A DNA stretch of 24,989 bases from the NCBI GenBank assembly GCA_000226015.1, contig JH152657.1, positions 26,122 through 51,110 on the forward strand, written 5' to 3'. Below the pieces are notes generated by a model that ran no database searches, had not been told where the DNA came from, and saw only the letters and a program-made list of their open reading frames with translations. Below, piece by piece: positions 19,601 through 24,757 of this stretch (its first letter is position 1; the number at the start of each line of letters is the position of its first letter). A program made the position numbers and the translations under genes. This DNA is from Mnemiopsis leidyi. Lineage: Eukaryota; Ctenophora; Tentaculata; Lobata; Bolinopsidae.

Positions 19601-22195
19601 ATATTCCACTTTATGTGTTGTCTACAGCGGTGATAGGTAATTGAAAGTAAGCCACTTATATAAGATGGATTTAAGAAGAGTTAGAACGTTAAATAATACG
19701 CATAACTGTCTGTAATGTCTACCCGATAAAGCTCCCTCCTCCAGGTGTTAGGAAAGACACTGACAATGCTCATAACGGGATCCAGCGTGCCGGGACCTAT
19801 ACCCAGCTTAGAGGACGATGACGTGAAGGCCGAGAGGACGCGTGTTACGTGCGAGATACAGAAGCTGACGAAGGAGAGTGCAGTTGTGGTTTCTGGGTTG
19901 AGAAAGAAGTATGGCAGCAAGGTGGCTGTACAGAACCTCACTTTAGGTAGACTTTTATTCCAAGATTTTCTTGTAGACTTTTTATCGGTTGTATCTTGTA
20001 GACTTTTTATCGGTTGTATCTTGTAGACTTTATATCGGTTGTATCTTGTAGACTTTATATCGGTTGTATCTTGTAGACTTTATATCGGTTGTATCTTGTA
20101 GACTTTATATCGGTTGTATTTAGACTTTTTGATGCGGAAGGAGCCCGTCCCACCAATAGTATGATTGTATATTTAAGTGGAGTTACTTAATCTATTGCGA
20201 TACAAATTCCTCCTAGGTATCCCAAAAAATCAGTGTTTTGGTTTACTTGGAATTAACGGAGCTGGTAAAACCACGACATTCTCGATGTTGACGGGTGATA
20301 TTCCTCCCACTAGCGGTGAAGCCTTCATAGCCGGATACGATTTGAGGACCGATATCAGGAAAATACAACAACGTATCGGATACTGTCCTCAGTTTGATGC
20401 TCTTATAGGTTTAGCCAACACTTTATTCATTTCTGCGTTGATTAATTAAACATAATCGAAAAACTTATTGGGTTATATTATATTTCTAGAAGCTCGCTAT
20501 AATTTATACATCTAAACAGATATAGTATAACTAAACAGATAGTAAAACTAACTAACTAAACAGATATAACTTAAAAACTCCCTCCTCAGGCGTGATGACG
20601 GGACGGGAGCTACTGACGATGTTTGCCAACTGTAGAGGTATTCCCCGCGAGGAGGTGGACCAGACTGTCAACGAGGCTATCAGAAACTTGAACTTAGGGA
20701 AATGGGCCGACAAGCTGTGTGGGAGCTACAGCGGGGGTGAGATTTGTTTTTGCAAAGCTTTATTGTTTAATTTGTGCTTAATCCTTTTTGTGGACAGCTT
20801 TATATTGATATTTTTGTTGTTGGTGTAGACGATGATCTAAAAGCTGTGTTGGCAGGAAACAAGAGGAAATTGTCCACTGCTATTGCTCTAGTTGGTAATC
20901 CTGAAGTTCTCTTCCTGGATGAACCGACGGCAGGAATGGACCCGAGTGCTAGGAGATTCTTGTGGACCGTACTTGCTGATCTTATCGCTGCAAACATCGG
21001 TAAGCGAGCTTCTCAGCTTTCATCTTGTTTTACAGAAACCTAACAGCGGTAATAGGCAGCAGTGAACAAGGCAAATCAAGATGTTTTATCCAGCTCAGAA
21101 AGAAAGATGCAGATCAAACCTTACTTTTCTTTGTTATATTAAATATCTTACCTCACCAGGAACAAGTATTGTTCTGACGACACATTCCATGGAGGAGTGT
21201 GAAGCTCTCTGTAACAGACTGGTCATCATGGTTAACGGGGCTTTCAGGTGTCTTGGCAGTATACAGCATCTCAAGAGCAAGTAAGTTGTCATGAAAAACA
21301 CCGAACTTAAACTTTAAAACTTAGAAAGTTATCTTTACTGGGCCTATGAGTTTATCAAGGAAAAGGTCGTAAAATTTCGTTATATTTGGGTTCTCCTCGT
21401 GTTTAAACTCAACTTTTCTATACAGATATGGTGACGGATATACAATCACCTTGACTATGACCGAAGAGAAACAAGAAAACTGCCTTAAGTTTATGGAGAA
21501 AGTTTTCCCTGACGGTATTCTAAAGGAGGAACATTTAGGTACTATCTTGATTTAAAGATAAGAAGATGATAAGTTTGGGGTGAAGTCTTATTCGTAATTG
21601 TAGGACGTAGGTCATGTCTACCGGTCCTATTCTTGAGTACCAGTACGGCTAAATGATTACATCGTGAATTTCAGGATACCTTCACTTTGAACTGAAATCT
21701 GGAATAGCATGGAGCTTCATTTTCGAACAAATTGAGCAGAACAAGAAGAGTCTAACTATCCGAGATTATGCTGTTAATCAGACTAGTCTGGAACAAGTAA
21801 GTTTAGTTACGTGGCTGGAGTTTCAAATTTACTGGAAGTTCTTACATGTTGGAAATTAACGTTCTCACCACATGTCTAGAAAGTCAAATTAATTTAGTTT
21901 ACCGACTTATGTTGGAAATTAACGTTCTCACTACATGTCTAAAAAGTTAAATTAATTTAGTTTACCGACTTATGAATCATCTTTTCTACAGGTTTTCCTC
22001 AACTTTGCTAAAGATCAGCGAAGCGACGCTGTTGCGCCCGCGGCTTCAGGCGGGTGCTGTAGCTGTTTTGGGGGTAAGCGTAGCGACATCAGAGTCGAGG
22101 ACGAGATGGGCGAGAGCGGTAGCCAGCGTTTTAATCGTGTCTCCATGAACAGAGCTAACGGGGACTCAAATAATTACACCAGTATGAAAGTGTAG
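248..22195 (+). CDS. ABCA-subfamily lipid transporter, 5' partial, 38 exons
   Basis: Full-size ABC transporter of subfamily A, expected to move phospholipid or sterol across a membrane using ATP. Order seen: ECD1, TM2-TM6, NBD1, regulatory domain, TM7, ECD2, TM8-TM12, NBD2, regulatory domain, C-tail. Both NBDs have intact Walker A, Q-loop, signature, Walker B and H-loop. Exons: 248-279, 511-597, 748-868, 1467-1624, 2722-2854 or 2924-3053, 3586-3697, 3805-3915, 4039-4277, 5267-5374, 5612-5812, 6005-6107, 7087-7134, 9881-10100, 10593-10783, 11564-11791, 12025-12224, 12380-12489, 13504-13580, 13737-13863, 14033-14164, 14368-14513, 14739-14910 or 14952-15117, 16360-16499, 16675-16803, 17136-17375, 17586-17702, 17880-18053, 18585-18695, 18904-18995, 19291-19513, 19745-19946, 20217-20408, 20590-20736, 20856-20999, 21160-21280, 21426-21538, 21675-21796, 21992-22195. 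The sum is 5,527 nt: one carried base plus 1,842 codons including the stop. The start codon and TM1 are missing to the left. I cannot decide between ABCA1-like and ABCA3-like orthology. Confidence 0.96.
869..1466. other. intron 3, no further feature seen
   Basis: 598 nt, AT-rich. An open stretch at 1075-1193 after a plausible acceptor looks exon-like, but its phase does not fit exons 3 and 4, which join directly through AC|G. I see no repeat or RNA gene. Confidence 0.7.
1625..2721. other. intron 4, with long imperfect palindrome
   Basis: 1,097 nt between exon 4 and the duplicated exon pair 5a/5b. It holds short AT-rich sequence and an imperfect palindrome at 2578-2622 centred on TTCGAA, which could fold as a hairpin about 100 nt upstream of the exon 5a acceptor. 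I see no third copy of the alternative exon and no gene. Confidence 0.7.
2578..2622. repeat. imperfect 45-bp palindrome in intron 4
   Basis: The left arm begins GACCTTGATCATGG and the right arm ends CCATGGTCAGGGTC. The arms are near-perfect inverted copies around ATTTCGAAAT. The related string TGATCATGGC recurs at about 2639-2648. It could be a small hairpin element or an RNA structure near the alternative exons. Confidence 0.7.
2722..2854 (+). CDS. ABCA exon 5a, mutually exclusive ECD1 exon
   Basis: 133 nt after acceptor aactgacag, with donor CAG|gtgagc. It takes one base from exon 4 (G|CA, Ala) and passes two bases (AG|) to exon 6. The peptide starts AIEMDAD and contains the sequon in ANYTLG, then [18 protein letters not shown]. 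It forms the stretch of ECD1 just before the conserved segment leading into TM2. It is homologous to exon 5b: both start AI, share YTLG and share W...R.YP.Y...PGP..F. Both exons have the same entry and exit phase. Joining 5a to 5b would put a TGA in frame within 5b, so only one can be used per mRNA. Confidence 0.85.
2924..3053 (+). CDS. ABCA exon 5b, mutually exclusive ECD1 exon
   Basis: 130 nt after acceptor ccccccttgtttag, with donor TTTGA|gtaggt. Entry phase (G|CA) and exit phase (GA|) match exon 5a. The peptide starts AIQLDWQDW, has the sequon N-F-T in ENFTYTLG, then [18 protein letters not shown]. After the shared tryptophan, 9 of 18 residues equal those of exon 5a. Joining to exon 6 gives F-E-G-Y, against F-R-G-Y for 5a. 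The intron separating the two exons is only 69 nt. The motif G-P before the G-Y segment is typical of ABCA ectodomains, so either exon restores a normal domain. Confidence 0.87.
3054..3585. other. intron 5, with 25-bp tandem duplication
   Basis: 532 nt. A 25-bp segment (TGTAGATATTAACCAATTAC and five more bases) occurs twice in tandem at 3518-3542 and 3543-3567, directly before the exon 6 acceptor. Nothing else is seen. Confidence 0.75.
3586..3697 (+). CDS. ABCA exon 6: end of ECD1
   Basis: 112 nt, acceptor caccctcag, donor CGG|gtaatt. It completes the split codon from 5a (Arg) or 5b (Glu) and reads [18 protein letters not shown], the conserved ABCA pattern 'GY..EGF..LQ.A.D.AI' in front of TM2. 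It ends in phase 0 with VVSLR. Confidence 0.93.
3805..6107 (+). CDS. ABCA exons 7-11: TM2-TM6 of first membrane half
   Basis: Exon 7 (3805-3915) reads [12 protein letters not shown] and then the TM2 helix [19 protein letters not shown]. Exon 8 (4039-4277) carries the cytoplasmic hallmark [19 protein letters not shown] and two helices. Exon 9 (5267-5374) has [18 protein letters not shown] and the YVPYFFL element. Exon 10 (5612-5812) contains [11 protein letters not shown], the family counterpart of 'GAQLIGKFE', and a helix ending SLLTW. Exon 11 (6005-6107) reads [18 protein letters not shown] and KAYWCG, matching ABCA 'WYMEAVFPG..G.P..W.F...YWCG'. Phases chain as 0, AG|C, AA|T, TG|G, 0. Intron 8 (4278-5266) and intron 11 are near 1 kb; the others are 107-237 nt. 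Confidence 0.95.
4278..5266. other. intron 8, no further feature seen
   Basis: 989 nt, AT-rich. Short open frames on both strands have no family resemblance, and none is flanked by splice sites in the right phase. Confidence 0.7.
6108..7086. other. intron 11, no further feature seen
   Basis: 979 nt, AT-rich. It contains short self-complementary pieces around 6775-6815 (CAGTGTACAC / GTACACTGCAG). I see no gene or recognised repeat family. Confidence 0.65.
7087..7134 (+). CDS. ABCA exon 12: small linker exon before NBD1
   Basis: 48 nt, phase 0 at both ends, acceptor ctgttccgtag, reading [16 protein letters not shown]. It links the YWCG end of the first membrane half to NBD1. Two donors sit 6 nt apart: CAAG|gtatct at 7135 and ATCT|gtaagt at 7141. 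The second adds Val-Ser in frame, and I cannot tell which is used. Since the exon is a multiple of three and lies between introns of 979 and 2,746 nt, it could be skipped without a frameshift. Confidence 0.85.
7135..8165. other. left part of intron 12, up to nested gene
   Basis: About 1 kb, AT-rich, with no + strand exon found. On the minus strand an ATTAAA at 7743-7748 and an AATAAA at 7397-7402 are possible polyadenylation signals for the nested gene, but both are distant and weakly supported. Confidence 0.5.
8166..8510 (-). CDS. nested small type I membrane protein, unrecognised
   Basis: An uninterrupted 114-codon minus-strand frame inside intron 12 of the ABCA gene. I do not recognise the family. 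Residues 1-21 form a signal peptide ([17 protein letters not shown]). The ectodomain of about 60 residues has four N-glycosylation sequons (N36 NRT, N46 NVS, N58 NIS, N62 NVT). A helix at about 85-105 ([19 protein letters not shown]) is glycine-rich with small-xxx-small spacing, and a short tail ends CTSDP. An in-frame TAG lies seven codons upstream of the ATG, so this start is bounded, although the sequence before it (agacacag) could also be a splice acceptor. The order signal peptide, glycosylated ectodomain, membrane helix is unlikely by chance. Function is unknown. Confidence 0.75.
   Translation of the reverse strand: MDRWLMSVLLLAALYFFSVLGKEITSRDITRQSPPNRTLQLVEHINVSLDSTFQGLSNISHNVTLQEIYEDNARLAWEDAIVDKALVVIGIGAGVVIVLGLGYYAKMGYCTSDP
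8511..9880. other. right part of intron 12
   Basis: About 1.37 kb. It would contain the promoter of the minus-strand nested gene, but I see no TATA box. A + strand open frame at 9090-9284 (64 codons, ATG in context gcagcATGC) has near-balanced base composition but no recognisable domain. It cannot splice in frame to exon 13 from its best donor (CTAG|gtacaa at about 9199). I leave it unassigned. Confidence 0.5.
9881..12224 (+). CDS. ABCA exons 13-16: nucleotide-binding domain 1
   Basis: Binds and hydrolyses ATP in the cytoplasm with NBD2. Exon 13 (9881-10100) begins [10 protein letters not shown], then strand [12 protein letters not shown], and ends in the Walker A LLGHNGAG. Exon 14 (10593-10783) completes it with [12 protein letters not shown] and has the Q-loop CPQHNVLFD. 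Exon 15 (11564-11791) has signature [10 protein letters not shown] and Walker [15 protein letters not shown]. Exon 16 (12025-12224) has the H-loop [18 protein letters not shown], then [20 protein letters not shown]. All catalytic residues are present: Walker lysine, Walker B Asp-Glu and switch His. The Walker A codon before the lysine is split by intron 13 (G|GA). Confidence 0.97.
10195..10588. repeat. intron 13 minisatellite, about 49-bp units, with decoy acceptors
   Basis: Seven related units of about 49 bp, roughly alternating between a TTATCTTGCAGTTACAAGC form and a TTATATTGCAGTTACTGGC form, so the older period is about 98 bp. Every unit has ATAGATATATGTATCCAG and a TTGCAG that looks like a 3' splice site. 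The array runs up to the true exon 14 acceptor (acattaaacag, 10591-10592), which has a poor pyrimidine tract and resembles the end of a unit. Confidence 0.92.
10784..11563. other. intron 14, with candidate 72-nt cassette exon
   Basis: 780 nt. The first 500 nt are AT-rich and featureless. A strong pyrimidine tract at 11266-11300, with no AG before tccaaaag at 11328, precedes an open 72-nt segment (listed separately). The real exon 15 acceptor follows a run of nine or ten C at about 11551-11560. Confidence 0.75.
11329..11400 (+). CDS. candidate cassette exon in NBD1 helical region
   Basis: A 72-nt segment between tccaaaag and donor TGT|gtaact, phase 0 on both sides, so inclusion adds 24 residues without a frameshift. 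It reads PDLTEDV and [14 protein letters not shown]. Its helix-like pattern resembles the start of exon 15 ([20 protein letters not shown]), which follows the Q-loop. The upstream pyrimidine tract is the best in this intron. Comparison with ABCA family members shows the normal spacing between Q-loop and signature is obtained without it. It may be an alternative exon or the remnant of a duplicated exon 15. Confidence 0.45.
12380..13863 (+). CDS. ABCA exons 17-19: regulatory domain 1 and acidic linker
   Basis: Exon 17 (12380-12489) reads [20 protein letters not shown] and PLFRKLE, matching the ABCA regulatory-domain strand 'E..Y.LP......F..LF..LE'. Exon 18 (13504-13580) has [19 protein letters not shown], the conserved 'SFGIS.TT.EEVF.K' motif. 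Exon 19 (13737-13863) begins [13 protein letters not shown] and is a charged, probably disordered linker ending QFKVFKPE. I chose acceptor gaacactag at 13736 because the frame above it meets a stop (CAC TAG) and because VG follows the motif in relatives. The overlapping frame from 13660 is basic and has no family match. This cytoplasmic domain packs on the NBDs in known ABCA structures. Confidence 0.9.
12490..13503. other. intron 17, no further feature seen
   Basis: 1,014 nt, strongly AT-rich, with a small CA/TG-rich patch around 13334-13362. I see no exon, RNA gene or repeat family. Confidence 0.7.
14033..14513 (+). CDS. ABCA exons 20-21: TM7 and start of ECD2
   Basis: Exon 20 (14033-14164) reads [18 protein letters not shown] and [16 protein letters not shown], the family pattern of a cytoplasmic amphipathic helix, 'L.KR', then TM7. 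Exon 21 (14368-14513) continues the helix with [20 protein letters not shown] and enters ECD2 with a sequon N-L-T. The acceptor was set at 14366-14367 (actacccccag). The earlier AG after tctaatttcc at about 14331 gives an in-frame TGA. Phases G|AG and G|GC agree, and exon 21 ends in phase 0 at donor CAT|gtaact. Confidence 0.9.
14739..14910 (+). CDS. ABCA exon 22a, mutually exclusive ECD2 exon
   Basis: 172 nt, acceptor tgctgtttcag, donor AGAG|gtgtgt. It enters in phase 0 and leaves one base (G|AA with exon 23). The peptide begins [18 protein letters not shown], has one sequon (N-D-S) and ends [19 protein letters not shown]. It is homologous to exon 22b: the final 16 residues align without gaps (CC...AL.L...CT.R), and the phases are identical. 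Only 41 nt separate the two exons. Splicing 22a to 22b would shift the frame to a TGA after about 15 codons, and skipping both would also shift it, so exactly one must be used. Confidence 0.85.
14952..15117 (+). CDS. ABCA exon 22b, mutually exclusive ECD2 exon
   Basis: 166 nt, acceptor gtttcctattatag, donor CGAG|gtttga (weaker than that of 22a). Entry phase 0 and exit of one base are the same as 22a. The peptide begins [18 protein letters not shown] and ends [19 protein letters not shown] followed by PACTER. It has five cysteines against three in 22a and lacks the N-glycosylation sequon of 22a, so disulphide pairing and glycosylation of ECD2 would differ between isoforms. Its donor region is duplicated 43 bp downstream. 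Confidence 0.85.
15107..15194. repeat. 43-bp tandem duplication of exon 22b donor
   Basis: The segment TACTGAACGAGGTTTGAATA, plus about 23 bp ending CATTTCCCC, occurs at 15107 and again at 15150. It copies the last 11 bases of exon 22b and its 5' splice site, so a second identical donor core (GAG|gtttga) lies 43 nt inside intron 22. Confidence 0.9.
15195..16359. mobile_element. rest of intron 22, possible decayed DNA transposon
   Basis: AT-rich with a short duplication at about 15358-15410. AGTGACA motifs occur at 15687, 15714, 15731 and 16261. The reverse form TGTCACT occurs at 16229 and 16284. They flank a GC-richer core at about 15890-16200 with no open frame. Motifs in opposite orientation near both ends resemble the subterminal repeats of a non-autonomous DNA transposon. 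I cannot define terminal repeats or a target duplication, so the call is tentative. Confidence 0.3.
16360..17375 (+). CDS. ABCA exons 23-25: rest of ECD2
   Basis: Exon 23 (16360-16499) is cysteine-rich: [19 protein letters not shown] and GPCGERPEI. Exon 24 (16675-16803) reads [15 protein letters not shown] and [11 protein letters not shown]. Exon 25 (17136-17375) has [20 protein letters not shown], equivalent to the ABCA1 segment 'VWFNNKGWHA...LNV.NNA.L', and ends [11 protein letters not shown] before TM8. Phases are 0 after exon 23. ECD2 totals about 260 residues, closer to ABCA1 than to ABCA3 in length. ECD2 and ECD1 together form the hydrophobic extracellular tunnel in solved ABCA structures. 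Confidence 0.93.
16804..17135. other. intron 24, with 17-base poly-G run
   Basis: 332 nt. A run of 17 G lies at 16917-16933. Such a run is prone to length error and could form a G-quadruplex on this strand. Nothing else is seen. Confidence 0.8.
17474..17526. repeat. 27-bp tandem duplication in intron 25
   Basis: ACTAATTTATCACAATTTCT and its AGATCT end occur twice, at 17474 and 17501, shortly before exon 26. No coding effect. Confidence 0.85.
17586..19513 (+). CDS. ABCA exons 26-30: TM8-TM12 of second membrane half
   Basis: Exon 26 (17586-17702) has [18 protein letters not shown], the TM8 helix and the cytoplasmic VVEERENK. Exon 27 (17880-18053) continues [18 protein letters not shown], the family hallmark 'KHLQ.ISGV....YW', then TM9. 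Exon 28 (18585-18695) reads [18 protein letters not shown] with two helices, as in ABCA1 'LLYGWSITPLMYP'. Exon 29 (18904-18995) ends LLLLPNF. Exon 30 (19291-19513) begins with the split Cys, [11 protein letters not shown], contains a cysteine-bearing luminal loop and ends with helix [16 protein letters not shown]. All junctions are phase 0 except TG|T between exons 29 and 30. Confidence 0.95.
18046..18496. repeat. intron 27 minisatellite grown from the exon 27 donor
   Basis: Seven units of 60-66 bp. The first unit starts with the last 8 coding bases of exon 27 (TTTTGTTG) and its donor (gtcagt). Units 1 and 4, 2 and 5, and 3 and 6 pair by shared variants, so the array expanded as a trimer. Four later units keep the exon end and donor intact (donor G at 18180, 18246, 18377, 18443), while units 2 and 5 have TTTTGTCTTCAGTC instead. 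Long frames through the array reflect the lack of stops in the unit, not a gene. Confidence 0.93.
19028..19301. repeat. diverged duplication in intron 29 including exon 30 start
   Basis: A segment beginning GTTCGTATCAGTAGAA...TTTTCATGCTGATTAGCTG is repeated as GTTCATATTATTAGAA...TATTCATGCTGACTAACTG. The left copy ends with CCTCTCAGTTTCATTCAGG (19166-19184), matching the true acceptor and first codons of exon 30 (CCCCTCAGTTTCATCCAAGG, 19284-19303). The left acceptor is therefore a decoy whose frame stops soon after. Confidence 0.75.
19745..21796 (+). CDS. ABCA exons 31-37: NBD2 and regulatory domain 2
   Basis: Second ATPase domain. Exon 31 (19745-19946) has the acidic-basic run [13 protein letters not shown], the family 'ED.DV..ER.R' mark, and [20 protein letters not shown]. 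Exon 32 (20217-20408) has Walker [10 protein letters not shown] and Q-loop CPQFDAL. Exon 33 (20590-20736) has [17 protein letters not shown] and ends within the signature YSGG|NKRKLS. Exon 34 (20856-20999) has Walker [15 protein letters not shown]. Exon 35 (21160-21280) has H-loop [13 protein letters not shown] and [15 protein letters not shown]. Exon 36 (21426-21538) begins YGDGYTITL and contains VFPDG. Exon 37 (21675-21796) has YLHFEL and [11 protein letters not shown], the regulatory-domain motif 'DYSVSQT.L.QVF'. All catalytic residues are present, so both sites look active. Confidence 0.97.
19970..20119. repeat. 25-bp minisatellite in intron 31, donor-like units
   Basis: Six 25-bp units (CTTGTAGACTTTTTATCGGT plus TGTAT) start at 19970, 19995, 20020, 20045, 20070 and 20095. 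The true donor of exon 31 is TTAG|gtagactttta, and each unit contains the same GTAGACTTT string, so the array was probably seeded by copying the start of the intron. Confidence 0.92.
21846..21971. repeat. 63-bp tandem duplication in intron 37
   Basis: ATGTTGGAAATTAACGTTCT and the following 43 bp occur twice (21846 and 21909) with a few substitutions. The second copy ends 20 bp before the last-exon acceptor (ttttctacag). No coding effect is seen. Confidence 0.9.
21992..22195 (+). CDS. ABCA exon 38: C-terminal tail and stop
   Basis: 68 codons including TAG. It begins [10 protein letters not shown], the end of the regulatory-domain motif. A cysteine-glycine cluster [12 protein letters not shown] follows, which could be palmitoylated. 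After a hydrophilic stretch rich in Asn and Ser the protein ends NNYTSMKV. The end has hydrophobic residues at positions 0 and -2 (V, M), as in class II PDZ ligands; ABCA1 is known to carry a C-terminal PDZ ligand, but the sequence here differs. Base composition is more GC-rich than the introns. Confidence 0.95.
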   Translation, partial: VFLNFAKDQRSDAVAPAASGGCCSCFGGKRSDIRVEDEMGESGSQRFNRVSMNRANGDSNNYTSMKV

Positions 22196-23625
22196 GAGAA
22201 GCACGGCTGTTGAGTGTCAAGTGACTTATCACGTGTTAAATAGTAGTGTTGTTCAGGTGTATCAGATCATGCATGTATACTGTAATATAGACTTTCAGAT
22301 GATTTTTTATTTTTCCATCGGCAGATATCTTCTTTATCACACGTTTTCGCGTGACTTATGAGTTGTTTATACTTCAGGAAAGCGTAGCCTTCTGCTAGAA
22401 GTATTTGGGGCTGTTCACATGCGGCCTGCTCTCATCTAGACAATGCAGATCATACCCGACTCGGCAAAGTTCCGGTCTGTACATTTGCTAAATTAACTAT
22501 AAGTGGAAATCGTGTCGGTTCAAATACCTGCTCTTAACACATCTTGTAGGTAGCTGGTTTGATCCTTTGGCCCGACCACAACATAACACACCCGTTACCA
22601 ATCAATGCACACCTCTGAGGAATGAGAGTAGAGCTTGCTCGAATTAAGGACCTGAAAATGTGCCCTCCCCATTTGAAACAAACATGGTATGTGGACAGTC
22701 CCCTTTCCCTCTGCATACTTTAATCTGTATGTGTAGGGTAGTTTCTGTTCACTAAAAGTGGACATCGGAGTGCACCGAACTTGAATTTAAAGAATTCTCA
22801 ATAGATTATGTATATTAGTTGAATTATCCTATAATGAAGGTATATTTTAGAAAATTGTTCAAAAATTAAGACCATTTTTCAGGTGTTACAGTTACATGAT
22901 TGGCTGGAATATTAACTGTTCATTGCCGAATAATTTTATGAATAATATAATTCAGTAAAACCCAGAGTTATCCTATAATAATGTCTTCCTATTTTATCAA
23001 CATTAGCTACATGTTACATTAGTAAATACCTATGGCCTCACTAAAATGTAAAATTAGAGGTTATTTATCTGCTTCAATCCACCGTATTTCAAGCCAAAAC
23101 CTTGATATTATGTCCTTTTTCATCATTATGAAACTACTTTGAGTGAACGGAGATATAGAAGTCCGGAAACTGTTCTGTCAGAGTTTTGGTGACCTCTTTC
23201 CTTTTTAACATTGCGATTTATTTCACTCGTCTATTATGGCGAACAAAGAGCATGATTCCAAGTAAATATAAATGGTTCTCCTGGCTACCTGGGTTTTACT
23301 GTCTCTCGTCAGATTGTCGTTTACCATGAAAGTTTACCATGAAACAAAATTTATGGAACTTAAACAATTGTGTGTATTATTTAGATTAACGACAAGCCTC
23401 GATTTTAGCATAGTATCCTGCCTTAATTTTTCTATACGTTCGCTGCCGATTGTAAGAAACAATACTAATACTATTAGTTGTTAGAAGTTGATAGTGAGAA
23501 AATATTATCAATCTTATATATCGTTGTAGCATTTTCTTATTCTTCATATCATCTTACCTAATTTATCTATGTAAAAGAGTACTTTCATGAAGCTAATTTT
23601 GTAATAAACCCTCAGAGCTAGAGAT
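22196..23625 (+). other. probable 3' UTR of the ABCA gene
   Basis: No exon or domain follows the TAG. The first canonical AATAAA downstream is at 23603-23608, with T/G-rich sequence from about 23640, giving a 3' UTR of about 1.4 kb. An earlier non-canonical signal cannot be excluded. Short open frames on both strands here show no family resemblance. Confidence 0.6.
23603..23608 (+). terminator. candidate polyadenylation signal AATAAA
   Basis: First AATAAA after the stop codon, followed by a T/G-rich stretch about 30-70 nt later (TTGTATATTTCC). Confidence 0.55.
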
Positions 23626-24413
23626 CGAAACTATATAATTTGTATATTTCCTTGACATTCCGTTCTCGAGTGTGAGTTGAGTTATATGCGAGAGCATGCT
23701 AATGTATCAGTTTGGTTTGATCCACGTTGATAATCGAAGTTTATAATCGGAAAACTGATGTCAGCCTTAAATAGCATTGCTTCATGCTGTCAGCAGTAGC
23801 CGAGTCCTGTCATTGCACTTGCGAGTTTTCAGAAGGTTTTGTAGACAACTCCAACATTTGTGCATCACGACTCAATCATAAATCACAAATTAGATTTATT
23901 ATTCCCAAACCCATGGACAATGTAAATTTGTAACCAGTAAACTTTGAGTTAGCGGTTTGACTATGTAACCAACTTTCATATGTGTGACCCTCATATTATT
24001 TTTCAGCGACTTTTTAATGCAATTAGTATTAGAAAGCTCCTGAAATGTTAACAGATTACCAGAATAGATCAAGATGTATAACTTTAGCTATGGTTGTGGA
24101 CAGTCTTCATTAGTTTTTAAATTTAATGTAAATATTCGATAGAATGGCAGTAAAGAATAAGTTATTGCACTTGCTATGTTAATAATCTGAGCTGGTTGCT
24201 GATAGTGACAAGTGTAGAGTTTACCAAATGATTTTATCTGAAAGTGATTCAAGAATTATAAATCTAGATGTTGTAGTGTTGAAATTTTTGAAAAAGATAA
24301 TTGTATTTTCAATTTCAGTTTTAAGTTTAGTAGTTCGCAATCTTGTTCATTAATTCATAATAATAATCGTTAAATAGTAATACTATTACAAGATAGATTT
24401 ACTTGTTTTTATT
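23626..24413. other. intergenic AT-rich sequence
   Basis: About 790 nt with no gene, RNA gene or repeat family that I can recognise. Confidence 0.65.
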
Positions 24414-24418
24414 GGGGG

Positions 24419-24757
24419 CTGGTGGTGTAGTGGTTTCCTTCTCGCCTCCCACGCAGGAGGTCGGGGGTTCAAATCCCGTATCCGCCAGTCCTAGAGAAGT
24501 GCGCTAAGGGCATTTGCCTATGCAACCTTCTTCGGTCGACTCAGCCGAATGATCGGGAAACCGTGATTGAGGGTTAAATGAGTAGCTGCCCATTGCAGCG
24601 AAGTCTCGGGCGATAAAAGTATGGTACACACTACCTTAACCGTCACTGGCGTGTATGTATAATTGTACATTCGGCCTCCTGTAATTGGCCGTTACACTTG
24701 TGTAACATGTGGCTGTTGGAGTGTCCGAATTAAAATAAGTATGAGATAAAAAAAAAA
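24419..24757 (+). mobile_element. SINE with tRNA-Gly(CCC)-derived head
   Basis: The head at 24419-24488 is tRNA-like: ends CTGGTGG and CCGCCAG can pair as a 7-bp stem with one G-T. Box A-like TGGTGTAGTGG and box B GGTTCAAATCC are present. The anticodon arm CTCGC-CTCCCAC-GCAGG shows CCC at 24448-24450, as in animal tRNA-Gly(CCC). The T stem has a mismatch and two extra bases precede the acceptor strand, so this is not a working tRNA gene. An unrelated body of about 250 bp follows, ending in an A-run at 24747-24757. This is typical of a tRNA-derived retroposon transcribed by RNA polymerase III and mobilised by a LINE. A short ATTGG occurs at both ends but is too short to be a sure target duplication. 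Confidence 0.82.

Noticed and set aside
24419-24488. Functional tRNA-Gly gene
   Set aside because: The T stem is mismatched, two extra bases precede the acceptor strand, and a SINE body with A-tail follows.
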